From: Sinorhizobium americanum
Lineage (GTDB): Bacteria > Pseudomonadota > Alphaproteobacteria > Rhizobiales > Rhizobiaceae
Direction: 5' to 3'
Length of the DNA: 64,000 nucleotides
NCBI RefSeq assembly: GCF_001651855.1
Contig: NZ_LNQC01000080.1
Coordinates: forward strand, 1 to 64,000
How positions within the stretch are numbered: the stretch's first letter is position 1; the number at the start of each line of letters is the position of its first letter. Shown here piece by piece: positions 44,912 through 54,186 of this stretch. Position numbers and translations under genes: made by a program. A model generated the notes under the pieces. That model saw nothing but the letters and a program-made list of their open reading frames with translations. It was not told the origin of the DNA and made no database searches.

Positions 44912-46348
44912 TCAAAGCATGTTCTTGTGGATCGCACCGTCTTTGATGACGACGGCCAAGTTCTTTTCCGGATCTTCAATCAGGCGGATGTCCTCGAGCG
45001 GATTGCCATTGATAACCAGGATATCGGCGAGCGCGCCTTCCTCTATGACGCCGAGTTTGCCCGGATAAGGGGTGCGGAGATTGGAGAGCGCCAGCAGTTC
45101 CGCATTGCCCGATGTCGCCATGCGAAGCGTTTCGGCGTTGGTGTACCAGCGGCTGAGATGGGTCAGCATGATGCCCTGGCGCTGCGTGATTTCAGGGGAG
45201 AACAGCACATCCGACCCCCATGCCGTCTTGATCCCGTGCTTGCGAACAAGCTCGTAGATCCTCGGAGTCCCGGCAAAGACCTGCAGCATGCGTTCGGCCG
45301 ATGGCCCTGTCTGCTGCGCGACATCATCCGTCGACAGGAAAGGCTGGGTGCTGAGCCAGACTTCCTTGTCGGCCATGAGCCTTGCCGTCTCCTCGTCCAT
45401 CAGATGCGCATGCTCGATGCAGCGCGCTCCCGCCGCAATGGCCCGCTGGACGGTGTTCGGAGCATAGGCATGAACAGTGACGTAGGTGTTCCAGTCCCGG
45501 GCAACGTCAATCGCCGCGCGTAGCTCCTCCTCGCTGAAGGTCGACATGTCGAGCGGGCTGCGCGGAGACGACACGCCACCGCCTCCGACGATCTTGATCT
45601 GCGAGGCGCCCTGCAGAAGCTGCTCCCGTACGCGTTGCTTCAAGTCTCCTATGCTGTCGGCGATCGCCGCGGCGCCCACGAGTTCACTGACGCTGAGCCG
45701 CCCAGGGTCGCGCGGAATCTCACTCGGCATGCGAAGGTCGCCATGCCCGCCGGAAGTCGTGATCATCGCACCGGACGGAAATATGCGCGGACCCGGTATC
45801 ACGCCGTTGTCGATTGCTTGCTTGAAAGAGAAGACGGGACTGCCGAGATCACGCACTGTGGTAAAGCCGCGCAGGAGGGTCCGTTCCGCTTCGGCCGTGG
45901 AGGCGGAGAAGACGAAGCCGGGATCGCCTGTCGCGATAACCGCCAGGGGAACGGCGGCATAGAGCGTATGCCAGTGCGCATCGATCATACCGGGCATCAG
46001 AACGCGATCGCCGCAATCGATCACGGTCGCGTCGGACGGCGGAGCGCTGTTCGTCGCGTCGACGGACGCGATCCTGTTGCCCTCGATCACGACTTGGACC
46101 CCTGCCCGCAATGTGTCCGACTTGCCATCGAACAACCGGACCTTGCTCAAGAGAACCTTGGAGGCAGGCCCCTGGGCGAACGATGGCCCAGGCATTATCC
46201 CGGTGACGGCCGCTGCACCCGCACCGGCAAGAAAGCTTCTGCGGGAAAATTCATCCAAACGGCGCGATGCTTCCTGTAGAGCGGGGCTGAAGCAGGCGCA
46301 GCCAGTGCCATGCACGAGATGTTGATACTTGGTACCCAACCGAATCAT
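44912..46348 (-). CDS. Tat-exported amidohydrolase
   Basis: The 478-residue product has a twin-arginine signal (FSRRSFLAGAGA) at residues about 34-46, then a metal-dependent amidohydrolase TIM barrel: DAHWHT (first metal histidines), a probable metal-binding lysine, VTVHAYAP, EHAHLMDEE, and GSDVLFSP for the catalytic Asp. It resembles imidazolonepropionase/prolidase-type hydrolases; the substrate is unknown. GGAG lies 7 bases before the ATG. It is convergent with arcA and 62 bases away. Confidence 0.85.
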   Translation of the reverse strand: MIRLGTKYQHLVHGTGCACFSPALQEASRRLDEFSRRSFLAGAGAAAVTGIMPGPSFAQGPASKVLLSKVRLFDGKSDTLRAGVQVVIEGNRIASVDATNSAPPSDATVIDCGDRVLMPGMIDAHWHTLYAAVPLAVIATGDPGFVFSASTAEAERTLLRGFTTVRDLGSPVFSFKQAIDNGVIPGPRIFPSGAMITTSGGHGDLRMPSEIPRDPGRLSVSELVGAAAIADSIGDLKQRVREQLLQGASQIKIVGGGGVSSPRSPLDMSTFSEEELRAAIDVARDWNTYVTVHAYAPNTVQRAIAAGARCIEHAHLMDEETARLMADKEVWLSTQPFLSTDDVAQQTGPSAERMLQVFAGTPRIYELVRKHGIKTAWGSDVLFSPEITQRQGIMLTHLSRWYTNAETLRMATSGNAELLALSNLRTPYPGKLGVIEEGALADILVINGNPLEDIRLIEDPEKNLAVVIKDGAIHKNML

Positions 46349-46505
46349 GAGACCGCTCCGGTTTCATGTCATCAGACGACCATGGCCAGACTATCATTGG
46401 CTGGGTGCAATATCCACTACCGCGTGTATGCGCGCACATGATACGCGCCGCGTCAGATCCTGACCGTTGAGCCGAAGCCCTGCCGCTGGTTCCTAAGTCT
46501 GCGCC

Positions 46506-48392
46506 CTAACCGGCCAGCTTGATGTCCGCCGCGTCGGCGAGCACGCGCGAGAGAATGCGATTGCGTCCCAGCATCTTGGCCTCGTAGAGAGCGGCGTCCG
46601 CTTCCGACAGGAGGCAGTTCGGCTCGGCCTGCAGGACATGCCCGAGTGCCGAGGCTATGCCGATGCTTGCCGTGACAGATCCGAATTCGCTTTGCGCATG
46701 GAGGATTTTTTCCTCTCCGAGCAGCCGGGCGAATTTCTCGGCAACGATGGCGGCCGCCTTGTCGTCGGTATCCGGCAACAGCACGACAAATTCCTCGCCA
46801 CCATAGCGCGCGACGATATCCGTCGGCCGTTGCGCGGAATTCAGAAGGCATTTGCTGACGAGACGCAGACACTGGTCGCCGGCCGGATGCCCGTAAGTAT
46901 CGTTATAGGCCTTGAACCGGTCGATATCGATCATCAGGAGGCTGAGCGGCGTATTGCTTCTGGCGCATTTCGCCGCCTCGCGCACAAAGGCCTCATCGAA
47001 GGCGCGGCGGTTGACGATGCCGGTCAAGCCGTCCGTCTCCGCCAAGTTCTTCAACTGCTCGGCCGAAAGCCGGAGCGCCATCTCGGCCTGCTTCATCACC
47101 GTGATGTCCGAGACGACCACCATCGCGGTGCCGTCGGGCGCAAGCCTTGTCCTGATGCTGTGCCAATCGCCGTTCTGATGCTGGACCTCTTCGTCCTTAT
47201 TGCGGTGCAAGGTGGAAGTCGCCTCGTTGATCCATTCGTCCACGGATTCGTAAGGGACGTTGAGCCGCTCTCGGGTCTCTGCGACGCAGCGGACAATATC
47301 GCTGATATGCGCGCCGATCACCCGGGCACTGCCCGACAGAGGGAAGGCATTGCGGTATTGGTCGTTGCAGAAGAGAAGATAGCCATCCCTGTTGAACATC
47401 GCGAAGCCGTCGGACATCCCCGCCATCGCATGGGAGAGCAGGTTCTTGCTTTCCCTGAGTTCCCGCTCGAGCGCGGTGCGTTCGGTAATGTCCCGGGTTA
47501 CGCCCGCCAACCCGATCACCCGTCCCGCCTTGTCGCGCAGCGGCACCTTGGAGGCGAGCAGGTCGCGACCCTCGATGTGCTCGAGGGAATCGATCAAGGG
47601 CACGCCCGTGCGCATCGCCTCCTGCTCGCGATGATAGAGTTCCTCGGCAAGCGGTCGCGGGTGGAGATCGAAATCCGACAAACCCACCATCTCGGCCGTC
47701 GTCCTCATACGATAGAGGCGGATCATGTTTTCGTTGACGGTGACGAACCGGCTGTCCCTGTCCTTCACGTAAAGATAGTCAGGCGACTGGGAAAACGCGG
47801 TCTCCAGCATCCTGCGTTCGAGCTCCAGGTGCTGGGTCGTCAGCACGATGAAACCGCAGACGATGGTCGCCGCGCAGTTCATCGCCGCCATGGGCAGGCC
47901 GAGCGCCGCCAAGGCATGAACCTTCGACAAGGTGGGCAGCACCGCCATCAGCACGATCAGCAGCGTCCCCACCGCCGCCCCGAGAATGACGACATGCGGA
48001 AGCGTCGGCGATCTCTTCTTCATGAGGAGATTGACGCTCACCCCCATGCCGGTAACGACAATGATCGCCACGACGCCATCGATTGTGGAAACACCACCGA
48101 TCGCAGCGCGGAAAAGGATGGCCAGGGATGCACTCAGCGCCGCCGCAATCGGTCCGCCGAACATGCCGGCAAGCGCGAGCGGCGCGAAGCGCAGGTCCAT
48201 GTGGATGCCGGGACCGAATTCAACGGCCAGCAGGATCGAGCCGATCGATGCGACGCCGGCCACCAGACCGAACAGCAGCTTCTCATGCCCGACAAACCGC
48301 CGCCTGAGCCAGATCGACAGCTGCGCCCAGAGCGAGATCGCCAGGCTTACAAATGCAAGGTTGCCAACAAACTGCCCCCAGATGCCATTCAT
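46506..48392 (-). CDS. Membrane-bound PAS-PAS-GGDEF diguanylate cyclase
   Basis: The 628-residue product begins with a five- or six-helix membrane sensor of the LytS/5TMR type (residues about 5-195), two PAS domains (about 205-320 with RDITERTALERE closing, and 330-455), and a GGDEF domain with an intact RYGGEEF site and an RxxD inhibitory site (RPTD). It should make c-di-GMP in response to a membrane or ligand signal. The start is ATG with GAAGGG about 12 bases upstream. It is divergent from the stomatin/NfeD operon. Confidence 0.93.
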   Translation of the reverse strand: MNGIWGQFVGNLAFVSLAISLWAQLSIWLRRRFVGHEKLLFGLVAGVASIGSILLAVEFGPGIHMDLRFAPLALAGMFGGPIAAALSASLAILFRAAIGGVSTIDGVVAIIVVTGMGVSVNLLMKKRSPTLPHVVILGAAVGTLLIVLMAVLPTLSKVHALAALGLPMAAMNCAATIVCGFIVLTTQHLELERRMLETAFSQSPDYLYVKDRDSRFVTVNENMIRLYRMRTTAEMVGLSDFDLHPRPLAEELYHREQEAMRTGVPLIDSLEHIEGRDLLASKVPLRDKAGRVIGLAGVTRDITERTALERELRESKNLLSHAMAGMSDGFAMFNRDGYLLFCNDQYRNAFPLSGSARVIGAHISDIVRCVAETRERLNVPYESVDEWINEATSTLHRNKDEEVQHQNGDWHSIRTRLAPDGTAMVVVSDITVMKQAEMALRLSAEQLKNLAETDGLTGIVNRRAFDEAFVREAAKCARSNTPLSLLMIDIDRFKAYNDTYGHPAGDQCLRLVSKCLLNSAQRPTDIVARYGGEEFVVLLPDTDDKAAAIVAEKFARLLGEEKILHAQSEFGSVTASIGIASALGHVLQAEPNCLLSEADAALYEAKMLGRNRILSRVLADAADIKLAG

Positions 48393-48584
48393 CGCGCTGC
48401 GCTTGGCCCTTCATCACCCTCAGAAGGCCGACATTAGACGAGAACTGGTTTGAGCTTTATTAAGTTCGAGCCGGCACCGGACGGTATGCAAGCGCAGGGA
48501 GACGCTTTCGCTTGAATTATTCCCGCGAATCGCCACGTCATAGGCCGGGCAGCGCTCCAGGTCTGGAGTTGCAAAGAGGGAGGA

Positions 48585-49577
48585 TTGTCGTTGGGCGGCT
48601 TGGATTATGCGGTCATTGCGCTCGTAGTTCTCGTAATTCTCGTAATCATCACATGCGTCAAGACAGTCCCGCAGGGTTACAGCTACACGGTCGAGCGCTT
48701 CGGCCGATATGTTAAGACCATCGAACCGGGGTTAAACTTCATCCTGCCGCTCGTCGATCGCATCGGCGCGAAGATGAACGTGATGGAGCAGGTGCTTGAC
48801 GTGCCGACCCAGGAGGTCATCACCAAGGACAATGCCAGCGTGTCCGCGGACGCCGTCGCCTTCTACCAGGTGCTGAACCCCGCCCAGGCCGCCTATCAGG
48901 TTTCCAATCTCGAGAACGCGCTGCTCAACCTGACGATGACCAATATCCGCTCGGTCATGGGCTCGATGGATCTCGACGAACTGCTTTCCAACCGCGACAC
49001 GATCAACGACCGGCTGCTGCGCGTCGTCGACGAGGCGGCCAATCCCTGGGGCATTAAGATCACCCGCGTCGAGATCAAGGATATCGCGCCGCCGACCGAC
49101 TTGGTCGAGGCGATGGCCCGGCAGATGAAGGCGGAGCGCGAGAAGCGCGCGCAGGTCCTCGAAGCGGAAGGCGCCAGGAATGCGCAGATCCTGCGCGCCG
49201 AAGGCGCCAAGCAATCGGCGATCCTCGAGGCGGAGGGACAGCGCGAAGCGGCCTATCGCGAGGCGGAAGCGCGCGAGCGTCTGGCGGAGGCAGAGGCCAA
49301 GGCGACCCGCATGGTGTCCGAAGCGATCGCCGCCGGCGACGTGCAGGCGATCAACTACTTCGTCGCGCAGAAATACACGGAAGCCCTGGCTTCGATCGGC
49401 ACCGCGAACAACCAGAAGATCGTCCTGATGCCGATGGAAGCGTCCTCGCTGATCGGCTCGCTCGGCGGCATCGGCGCGATCGCCCGGGAAGTGTTCGGCG
49501 ACGGGCAGGATCGCGTTCCTCCCCGGCCGCGTCAATCGACGCCGCGCACGCGCCCCGGCCCCAGCGAGAACGCGTGA
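48585..49577 (+). CDS. SPFH/Band 7 (stomatin-like) protein
   Basis: The 330-residue product has an N-terminal membrane anchor (residues about 6-25), the Band 7 domain ([35 protein letters not shown]), a long coiled coil rich in [16 protein letters not shown] repeats (about 175-255), and a disordered Pro/Arg tail. It forms ring-like oligomers at the inner membrane. The TTG at 48585 is preceded by GAGGGAGGA. NfeD follows 10 bases later, the standard STOMATIN-NfeD pair. Confidence 0.92.
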   Translation: MSLGGLDYAVIALVVLVILVIITCVKTVPQGYSYTVERFGRYVKTIEPGLNFILPLVDRIGAKMNVMEQVLDVPTQEVITKDNASVSADAVAFYQVLNPAQAAYQVSNLENALLNLTMTNIRSVMGSMDLDELLSNRDTINDRLLRVVDEAANPWGIKITRVEIKDIAPPTDLVEAMARQMKAEREKRAQVLEAEGARNAQILRAEGAKQSAILEAEGQREAAYREAEARERLAEAEAKATRMVSEAIAAGDVQAINYFVAQKYTEALASIGTANNQKIVLMPMEASSLIGSLGGIGAIAREVFGDGQDRVPPRPRQSTPRTRPGPSENA

Positions 49578-49587
49578 GCCTCGATCT

Positions 49588-50043
49588 ATGATCCAGCGCA
49601 TCGCCATCGAGCTCGGTCCCTGGACCTGGTGGGTCCTCGGCCTCGTCCTCCTCACGGCAGAGGTGATGCTGCCGGGGGTCTTCCTGATCTGGATCGGTCT
49701 TGCGGCGCTTTTTACCGGCATCCTGTCCCTCATCCTGTGGGACATGGCCGTCTGGATTTGGGAGGTGCAACTCGTCGTCTTCTCGCTGCTTTCGCTCATC
49801 TCGGTCTTCGTCGGGCGGCGTTTCGTCGTCTCGTCTGCGGCAAGCGACCAACCGCTCCTCAACAGGCGCGGCGAAAGTCTTGTCGGCCGCACAGCCGTGC
49901 TTGAGCAGCCGATTGCCGAGGGCCGCGGGCGCGTCCGCCTCGACGACACGACCTGGGTGGTCGAAGGACCGGACCTGCCCGCCGGCACCCGCGTGCGCAT
50001 CGTCGCCAGCAGCGGCCGCCAGCTGACCGTCGAGCGGGCCTGA
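49588..50043 (+). CDS. NfeD-family membrane protein
   Basis: The 151-residue product has two to three membrane helices (about residues 10-80) followed by an NfeD-type OB-fold (LVGRTAVLEQPIAEGRGRVR, DTTWVVEGPDLPAGTRV). It is the short, protease-less NfeD form that partners the stomatin protein encoded 10 bases upstream. The complex is thought to organise membrane domains. ATG start; no strong Shine-Dalgarno site is visible, so translation may be coupled. Confidence 0.92.
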   Translation: MIQRIAIELGPWTWWVLGLVLLTAEVMLPGVFLIWIGLAALFTGILSLILWDMAVWIWEVQLVVFSLLSLISVFVGRRFVVSSAASDQPLLNRRGESLVGRTAVLEQPIAEGRGRVRLDDTTWVVEGPDLPAGTRVRIVASSGRQLTVERA

Positions 50044-50076
50044 AGCCCTCGTCTCTTTATGGCTGATTTGCCTTCA

Positions 50077-50122
50077 GAAACGATTGCTTAACCACGTGCC
50101 TTTACGATTGCGAAACGATTGC
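50077..50122. repeat. Three direct copies of ACGATTGC upstream of the beta-barrel gene
   Basis: ACGATTGC occurs at 50080-50087, 50104-50111 and 50115-50122; the first and last are extended to GAAACGATTGC. A TTAACCAC word (a CtrA half-site resemblance) follows the first. They lie 26-70 bases before the start of the outer-membrane protein gene. Confidence 0.5.
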
Positions 50123-50147
50123 AATCAGGTTCGCGGACAAACGGTAG

Positions 50148-51590
50148 ATGGCGCCCAGGTTTTCACGCTCGATCACGGCGGGCGCCTCGCTTGCGAGAAA
50201 GCGGGCCTGGTTGTTGGCGGGCTGTGCGCTTCTATTCGCCCACACGGCGGCCGCGCAGAGTCTTGATGCGCCGCAAGCCACAGGCACCGCGGTCACTGGC
50301 ACAGCGACTGAGACGGGTGCCTCCCCGGCGATCACCGATCCCCAGACGACCGGCGCCGTTGCGGCCTCCGACCTTCCCCCGGCCTTGGACGAGGATTTCA
50401 ACCGCCTCAACCGGCGCGAGGAAACGATCGACGGACTGCGCACGCGGATTGACCCGGAAGCCGGCCAGGCGTCCGGGATCCGCATCGGCAGCTTCGTGCT
50501 GAAGCCGGCGCTCAGCGAAACCTTGAACCACGAGCGGCAGAAGACCGGCGGCACCAGCCAGAGCCGAGGCTTTCTCGAGACCGGCCTTAAAGGGTCGCTC
50601 ACATCCGACTGGTCGCGCCACCAGCTGAGCGTCATAGGCGAAGGTATCCTGCAGGACAATTTGTCGGGCGAAGGCGAGGAAGAGCCGCGCGCCGACGTCG
50701 ATGCGGAACTGCGCCTCGATCTTAGCGACGAAACCACCGCCAAGTTAAGAGCGGGCTACAGTTTCGAGCGCGAGGACGCCAACGATCCGAACGCCATCGC
50801 AAATGCCGTGGAGCAATCGGCGGTCAACACCTACCGGCTGGGCGCGGCCGTCGAGCGCGACCTCGGCCTCATCCGCGGCTCCGTAGGCCTCGACTTCGAG
50901 CGGCAGACCTATGGCGATGTCGAGCTCGACAACGGCACGACGCTGTCGCAGGAGGACCGCGACCGCAATACCGGCACGCTCACCGGACGGCTCGGCTACG
51001 AACTCTCGCCGGCCCTCATCCCCTTTCTCGAAGCCTCGGCCGGAAAATCCATCTACGATCTCAGGCGGGACACGCTCGGCTTCGAGCGTTCTTACACGAC
51101 TTATGCGGGACGAGCCGGCATGGAGGTGGACCTCGGCGAGAAGCTCAACGGCGAGCTTGCGCTCGGCTACGAGACCTTTCGGTTCGACGATGACAGGCTG
51201 GGTGACTTGAGCGGCCTGTCGGTCGACGGGCGGGTCAACTGGTCGCCGCAGCGCGGCACCGACGTGCTCTTTGGCCTCTTGACCTATCTCGATCCCTCCA
51301 CGACAGCGGGCAATCCGGGATCGATCAACTACGAGCTGACGAATATCATTACCCACCAGCTGCGTTCGTCACTGGTGGCGACATTGTCGAACAGCCTGAC
51401 ATTGCGCGATTTCCCCTCGGATACCGCCGCCTCCGACGAGACCACCTGGCGGACCGGTGCCGGTCTCACCTGGGACATGAGCCGCTATCTCGCGCTGACC
51501 GGTGACGTCAGCTACGAGCGCACCAACAGGGATGTCGGCCCCTCGAGCGATACGACGCGCGTCGGCGTCGGCCTGACGCTGCGGCGCTGA
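50148..51590 (+). CDS. Outer membrane beta-barrel protein (BBP2_2 type)
   Basis: The 480-residue product has a signal peptide ending near AAAQSL, a Thr/Ala-rich region of about 60 residues, and from about residue 110 a series of amphipathic strands typical of an outer-membrane barrel, ending in TTRVGVGLTLRR. It has a strong resemblance to the DUF2860/BBP2_2 family common in Rhizobiales. Function is unknown. ATG start at 50148; a terminator with UUCG tetraloop follows. Confidence 0.82.
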   Translation: MAPRFSRSITAGASLARKRAWLLAGCALLFAHTAAAQSLDAPQATGTAVTGTATETGASPAITDPQTTGAVAASDLPPALDEDFNRLNRREETIDGLRTRIDPEAGQASGIRIGSFVLKPALSETLNHERQKTGGTSQSRGFLETGLKGSLTSDWSRHQLSVIGEGILQDNLSGEGEEEPRADVDAELRLDLSDETTAKLRAGYSFEREDANDPNAIANAVEQSAVNTYRLGAAVERDLGLIRGSVGLDFERQTYGDVELDNGTTLSQEDRDRNTGTLTGRLGYELSPALIPFLEASAGKSIYDLRRDTLGFERSYTTYAGRAGMEVDLGEKLNGELALGYETFRFDDDRLGDLSGLSVDGRVNWSPQRGTDVLFGLLTYLDPSTTAGNPGSINYELTNIITHQLRSSLVATLSNSLTLRDFPSDTAASDETTWRTGAGLTWDMSRYLALTGDVSYERTNRDVGPSSDTTRVGVGLTLRR

Positions 51591-51612
51591 GGCAAGTGGA
51601 TTCTGTTCAAGA

Positions 51613-51644
51613 AGAAAGGCCGCGTCTTCGGACGCGGCCTTTCT
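51613..51644 (+). terminator. Intrinsic terminator of the beta-barrel gene, possibly bidirectional
   Basis: AGAAAGGCCGCGTC (51613-51626), TTCG loop, GACGCGGCCTTTCT (51631-51644). A perfect 14-bp stem that can also serve the convergent galU transcript. Confidence 0.92.
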
Positions 51645-51667
51645 CGATCCGCTCGAAGTAAGAGCAA

Positions 51668-52555
51668 TTACTTCAATCCGTGCAACAGCGTCTTGAGCGG
51701 CCCTTCGACGGTCGGACGGATGTCGGCGCGCTCGAGCGCGAAGGCAACGTTTGCGAGGATGAAGCCGTCCTTCGCACCGCAGTCGAATGTCTCGCCGCGG
51801 AAATGATAGGCGGCGAAGGGTTGCTCTCCGGAAAGCTTCACCATGCCGTCGGTCAACTGGATCTCGTTGCCGGCGCCGCGCTCCTGCCGCTCGAGAATCG
51901 GGAAAATATTCGGCTGCAGGATATAGCGGCCGTTGATGAAGAAGTTGGACGGGGCCGTTCCCGGCGCCGGCTTCTCGACCATCTTGGTGATCTTGAAGCC
52001 GTCGCCGACCCTGTCCCCGACGCCGACGATGCCGTATTTATGCGCCTGATCGGGGGCGCATTCTTCGACGGCGATGACATTGCCGCCGCTGTGCTCGTAG
52101 AGCTCGACCATGCCCTTGAGGCAGCCCTTCTCGCCCTTCATGATCATGTCGGGCAGAAGCAGCGCAAAGGGCTCGTTGCCGACGAGATCGCGCGCGCACC
52201 AGACGGCGTGGCCGAGGCCGAGCGGCGCCTGCTGGCGGGTGAAGCTCGTCGTGCCGGCCTTCGGCAGAATGGCTTCGAGCAGCTCGATTTCCGCCCTCTT
52301 GTTGCGTTCCCTGAGCGTCTGGTCGAGTTCGACCTGAATGTCGAAATAATCCTCGATGACCGCCTTGCTGCGGCCTGTCACGAAGATCAGATGCTCGATC
52401 CCTGCCTCCAGCGCCTCGTCGACGACATACTGGATGACCGGCTTGTCCACGACCGTCAGCATTTCCTTCGGCACTGCCTTGGTGGCGGGAAGGAAACGCG
52501 TTCCCAGGCCTGCGACCGGGAAAACGGCTTTGCGGACTTTACGCTTGTCGGTCAT
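51668..52555 (-). CDS. galU: UTP-glucose-1-phosphate uridylyltransferase
   Basis: The 295-residue product contains [19 protein letters not shown] (nucleotide site), the conserved VTGRSK, and MVEKPAPG. It makes UDP-glucose for exopolysaccharide, LPS and cyclic glucan. The ATG at 52555 has AAGGAGG 5 bases upstream, against a GTG at 52561. Among rhizobia this type is also called exoN; I use the general symbol. It is convergent with the beta-barrel gene and divergent from the transglycosylase gene. Confidence 0.95.
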   Translation of the reverse strand: MTDKRKVRKAVFPVAGLGTRFLPATKAVPKEMLTVVDKPVIQYVVDEALEAGIEHLIFVTGRSKAVIEDYFDIQVELDQTLRERNKRAEIELLEAILPKAGTTSFTRQQAPLGLGHAVWCARDLVGNEPFALLLPDMIMKGEKGCLKGMVELYEHSGGNVIAVEECAPDQAHKYGIVGVGDRVGDGFKITKMVEKPAPGTAPSNFFINGRYILQPNIFPILERQERGAGNEIQLTDGMVKLSGEQPFAAYHFRGETFDCGAKDGFILANVAFALERADIRPTVEGPLKTLLHGLK

Positions 52556-52857
52556 GAACACCTCCTTGGAGTGGACCTCAGTCTAGCCTGAAACAGGCGA
52601 ATTGAATCGGTTTTAGTCGTCATTTGCCATTTTTTGCTAAGGAAGACGACTCGGCAATTTCATGGTAAAGACTTTGTTGACTTCGTTTCTGTAGGCTTCT
52701 CCACTGACCCGAAACGGCTGCTGCCGTTCGGCCTCACGAAGGACCGCATGCTGCCCCACACGCGGCGCGCCTGCGGGCAAGATTCGCAAAACCCGGAGTA
52801 ATCCGTCCGGCATGAACGCTGGCTGAATGCTCCGCCGAGAAACGGAACCGACAGCAG
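52556..52857. other. Divergent intergenic region galU/transglycosylase
   Basis: This 302-base stretch holds both promoters. A TAGACT -10-like word for galU lies on the minus strand near 52581-52586, without a convincing -35. No palindrome or small gene of note is seen. Confidence 0.4.
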
Positions 52858-54075
52858 ATGATCAGAAACCGCAGGACGTTCTTCCGACATATCGCCGCCG
52901 CTCTCGTCGCCGCCGCCGCGCTGGGTTCATCACCGGCGCGGGCGGATCAAGGTTTTCAGAACTGGATCAACAACTTCTACGCAACGGCGACCAAGAGCGG
53001 CATCAGCCAGGCGACCTACCGCAAGGCTTTCGCCGGCGTGAAGACGCCCGACCCGGCGGTCATCGAGAAAGCCAACTACCAGCCCGAATTCAAGCACAAG
53101 ATTTGGGAATATATCGACTCGCGTGTCAATCCTTACACCCGGCGCATAGGCCAGGAGATGGCGGCCAAGCATGCGCGCACGCTTGACTCGCTCGAGCGGC
53201 ATTTCGGCGTCGACCGCACCATCCTGCTGGCGATCTGGTCGATGGAGTCGAATTATGGCGCCGTCTTGCAGAAGGACGACCGGCTGCACTATGTGCCGCG
53301 CGCGCTCGCAACGCTTGCCTATGCCGACCCGAAGCGGGCCAAGTTCGCCCGGACCCAGCTGATCGCGGCCTTGAAGATCCTGCAGAGCGGCGACATCACC
53401 CCGCGCGAGCTCACCGGCTCCTGGGCGGGAGCCATGGGGCATACGCAGTTCATTCCGACCAGCTACCTTCTCTACGCGGTCGACGCCGACGGCAACGGCC
53501 ATCGCGACATCTGGAATTCGGTACCCGATGCGCTGGCGACGGCTGCCAACCTTTTGAAGAAGAACGGCTGGCAGGCGGGCGAGACCTGGGGTTACGAGGT
53601 CGTGGTGCCGGCCAATGCGTCCAAATATTCGGGACAAACGAAGACGCTCGGCCAATGGGCCGCGCTCGGCTTCCTTCGTCCGAACGGCAAGGGGTTCCGC
53701 AATTCGAAAACCCGGGCCGAGCTCAAGCTGCCGGGCGGAGGCGGCGGTCCGGGCTTCCTGATGACCCGCAACTTCTTCGTGATCAAGCGCTACAACGCCT
53801 CGGATTCCTACGCGCTCGGCGTCGGGCTTCTCGCCGACCAGATCGCCGGCTATGCCGGCATGCAGCAACGCTGGCCGCGGCCCGACGGGTCGCTCGATAT
53901 CAGCGAGAAGTTCGAACTGCAGAACCGGCTCAAGGAACTTGGCTATTACGAAGGCGAGGTGGACGGCAATTTCGGCTCGGGCTCGAAAGCCGCGATCCAG
54001 GCTTTCCAGACGCAGAACGGCCTGACGCCGGATGGCGAGCCGACGCAGAACCTGCTGCGTGCCCTGCGCCGCTAA
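52858..54075 (+). CDS. Lytic murein transglycosylase (MltB/GH103 type) with peptidoglycan-binding domain
   Basis: The 405-residue product has a signal peptide ending near ARADQ, a GH103 SLT_2 domain (catalytic Glu130 in WSMESNYGAV; SWAGAMGHTQFIPTSYL) and a C-terminal PG_binding_1 domain (ELGYYEGEVDGNFGSGSKAAIQ region). It cleaves glycan strands to 1,6-anhydro muropeptides in the periplasm. ATG start, weak ribosome site. A 13-bp inverted repeat lies after its stop. Confidence 0.93.
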   Translation: MIRNRRTFFRHIAAALVAAAALGSSPARADQGFQNWINNFYATATKSGISQATYRKAFAGVKTPDPAVIEKANYQPEFKHKIWEYIDSRVNPYTRRIGQEMAAKHARTLDSLERHFGVDRTILLAIWSMESNYGAVLQKDDRLHYVPRALATLAYADPKRAKFARTQLIAALKILQSGDITPRELTGSWAGAMGHTQFIPTSYLLYAVDADGNGHRDIWNSVPDALATAANLLKKNGWQAGETWGYEVVVPANASKYSGQTKTLGQWAALGFLRPNGKGFRNSKTRAELKLPGGGGGPGFLMTRNFFVIKRYNASDSYALGVGLLADQIAGYAGMQQRWPRPDGSLDISEKFELQNRLKELGYYEGEVDGNFGSGSKAAIQAFQTQNGLTPDGEPTQNLLRALRR

Positions 54076-54098
54076 CGTTTGCCACGGATTTCTCGGAG

Positions 54099-54138
54099 TC
54101 ACGGCGATTTGCGATCATTCGGTCCCAAATCGCCGTGA
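54099..54138. repeat. Perfect 13-bp inverted repeat
   Basis: TCACGGCGATTTG (54099-54111) and CAAATCGCCGTGA (54126-54138) with a 14-base loop, between the transglycosylase and SGNH genes. It could be a terminator (no T-run) or an operator for the SGNH gene 49 bases on. Confidence 0.7.
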
Positions 54139-54186
54139 TTTGGCGTATGCTTAAGACGCGCCTGCCATTCGACGGTGATTGTAATC

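Noticed and set aside
46638-48437. 599-codon open frame antisense to the PAS-GGDEF gene
   Set aside because: Shadow frame; the GGDEF protein is clear.
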